Positions 63,664 through 64,000 of a stretch of DNA of 64,000 nucleotides are shown here, in pieces. Numbering within the stretch: position 1 is the first letter of the stretch; the number at the start of each line of letters is the position of its first letter. The stretch comes from Polynucleobacter sp. GWA2_45_21 (GTDB lineage: Bacteria > Pseudomonadota > Gammaproteobacteria > Burkholderiales > Burkholderiaceae), in contig NZ_MHZG01000001.1 of assembly GCF_001830325.1 (NCBI RefSeq), positions 372,001-436,000 on the forward strand. Direction: 5' to 3'. The notes beneath the pieces were generated by a model, which searched no databases, had not been told where the DNA came from, and saw only the letters and a list, made by a program, of their open reading frames with translations. A program made the translations under genes and the position numbers.

Positions 63664-64000
63664 TGTCCACATCCAACAATATGGCTATTGATTTATTTCG
63701 CGAACAAATTCTGGCAGCAGCCAAAAATAAAACACCCTTATCCATTGAAGGTGGTGGAACAAAGTCTTGGTATGGCAATACCAATTCCTATGCCAAGTTA
63801 GATACGCGCTCCTACTCTGGCATCTTGGAATACCAGCCTGAAGAGTTGGTGATTACCGCTTGTGCTGGTACGCCATTAAAAGAAATTGAAGCAGCACTAG
63901 CTGAGAAAAATCAAGTGCTGGCTTTTGAGCCTCCCCATTTTGGTGATAACGCAACTTTTGGTGGCGCCATAGCTGCGGGCTTAGCAGGACCTGGTCGTAT
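63663..64000 (+). CDS. glcE: Glycolate oxidase subunit GlcE (partial, cut by window end)
   Basis: The first 112 codons of an FAD-binding GlcE subunit; it is absent from the ORF track because no stop lies in the window. The frame begins MSTSNNMAIDLFREQILAAAK and contains PLSIEGGGTKSWYGN near residue 26, VITACAGTPLKEIEAALAEKNQVLAFEPPHFG near 65 and NATFGGAIAAGLAGPGR, the usual GlcE PCMH-like order. ATG 63663 overlaps the glcD stop (TAATG), so translation is coupled. glcF is expected just beyond the edge. Confidence 0.93.
   Translation, partial: MSTSNNMAIDLFREQILAAAKNKTPLSIEGGGTKSWYGNTNSYAKLDTRSYSGILEYQPEELVITACAGTPLKEIEAALAEKNQVLAFEPPHFGDNATFGGAIAAGLAGPGR

Noticed and set aside
1-64000. tRNA, rRNA, CRISPR, IS elements or prophage
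   Set aside because: By eye I found no TTCGA-type T-loop context with cloverleaf arms, no regularly spaced direct repeats, and no transposase, integrase or phage proteins in the ORFs. A tRNAscan or repeat search would confirm.

Overview
This window is ordinary chromosomal core from a low-GC member of the Burkholderiaceae, most likely Polynucleobacter. The basis is protein character and gene neighbourhoods: tctB-tctA, ribF-ileS-lspA-coaBC-dut, DUF3579 beside rpsT, hrcA-hemH-grpE-dnaK-dnaJ, yhdP-nitrilase-tldD, and glcD-glcE, in a genome of roughly mid-40s percent GC. I see no IS element, prophage, CRISPR array, rRNA or tRNA. Gaps are short and coding density is very high. Nearly every gene is intact; only the first (valS) and last (glcE) are cut by the window edges.

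Layout. 0-6.5 kb: end of valS, galU, then alaS-tusA on the minus strand, divergent from tctB-tctA transporter membrane subunits. 6.5-14.3 kb: glnS, an epimerase-like protein, a ferredoxin-fused flavin reductase, an argD-type aminotransferase, ispH-fkpB, radC, rpmB-rpmG. 14.3-23.9 kb: a fatty acid desaturase, an RsmB-like methyltransferase and purN (minus), divergent from ribF-ileS-lspA-coaBC-dut. 23.9-28.6 kb: an unrecognised secreted low-complexity protein, clpS-clpA, cspA and a DUF192 protein. 28.7-36.8 kb: argF-argG-ppnP, DUF3579, rpsT, murJ, a SirB1-like protein, miaA, purM. 36.8-42.2 kb: AI-2E-type permease, hda, HAD phosphatase, pcnB, folK, panB. 42.2-51 kb: heat-shock cluster hrcA-hemH-grpE-dnaK-dnaJ (minus), divergent from nadK-recN. 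51-64 kb: glnE, then yhdP-nitrilase-tldD-aroG, a cobalamin adenosyltransferase, and glcD-glcE.

How the genes work together. Translation and proteostasis dominate: four aminoacyl-tRNA synthetases, ribosomal proteins L28, L33 and S20, ClpS/ClpA, DnaK/DnaJ/GrpE, HrcA and CspA. Biosynthesis genes cover arginine, purines, pantothenate/CoA, folate, riboflavin/FAD, isoprenoids, haem and aromatic amino acids. Envelope functions are MurJ, LspA, YhdP and the desaturase.

Most interesting signals. (1) At least thirteen genes have a -10-like hexamer ending only 5-7 nt before the start codon, with no Shine-Dalgarno between. This predicts widespread leaderless mRNAs, mostly for genes that begin a transcription unit, while downstream operon genes carry Shine-Dalgarno sites. 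(2) grpE and dnaK each have a near-perfect sigma-32 promoter and are separated by a terminator. (3) A 10-bp hairpin without a T-run lies between dnaK and dnaJ. (4) cspA has a TTGACA-17-AACAAT promoter and a roughly 100-nt leader. (5) A secreted protein of unknown function lies beside clpA with inverted repeats upstream. I found no convincing wholly new multi-gene system.
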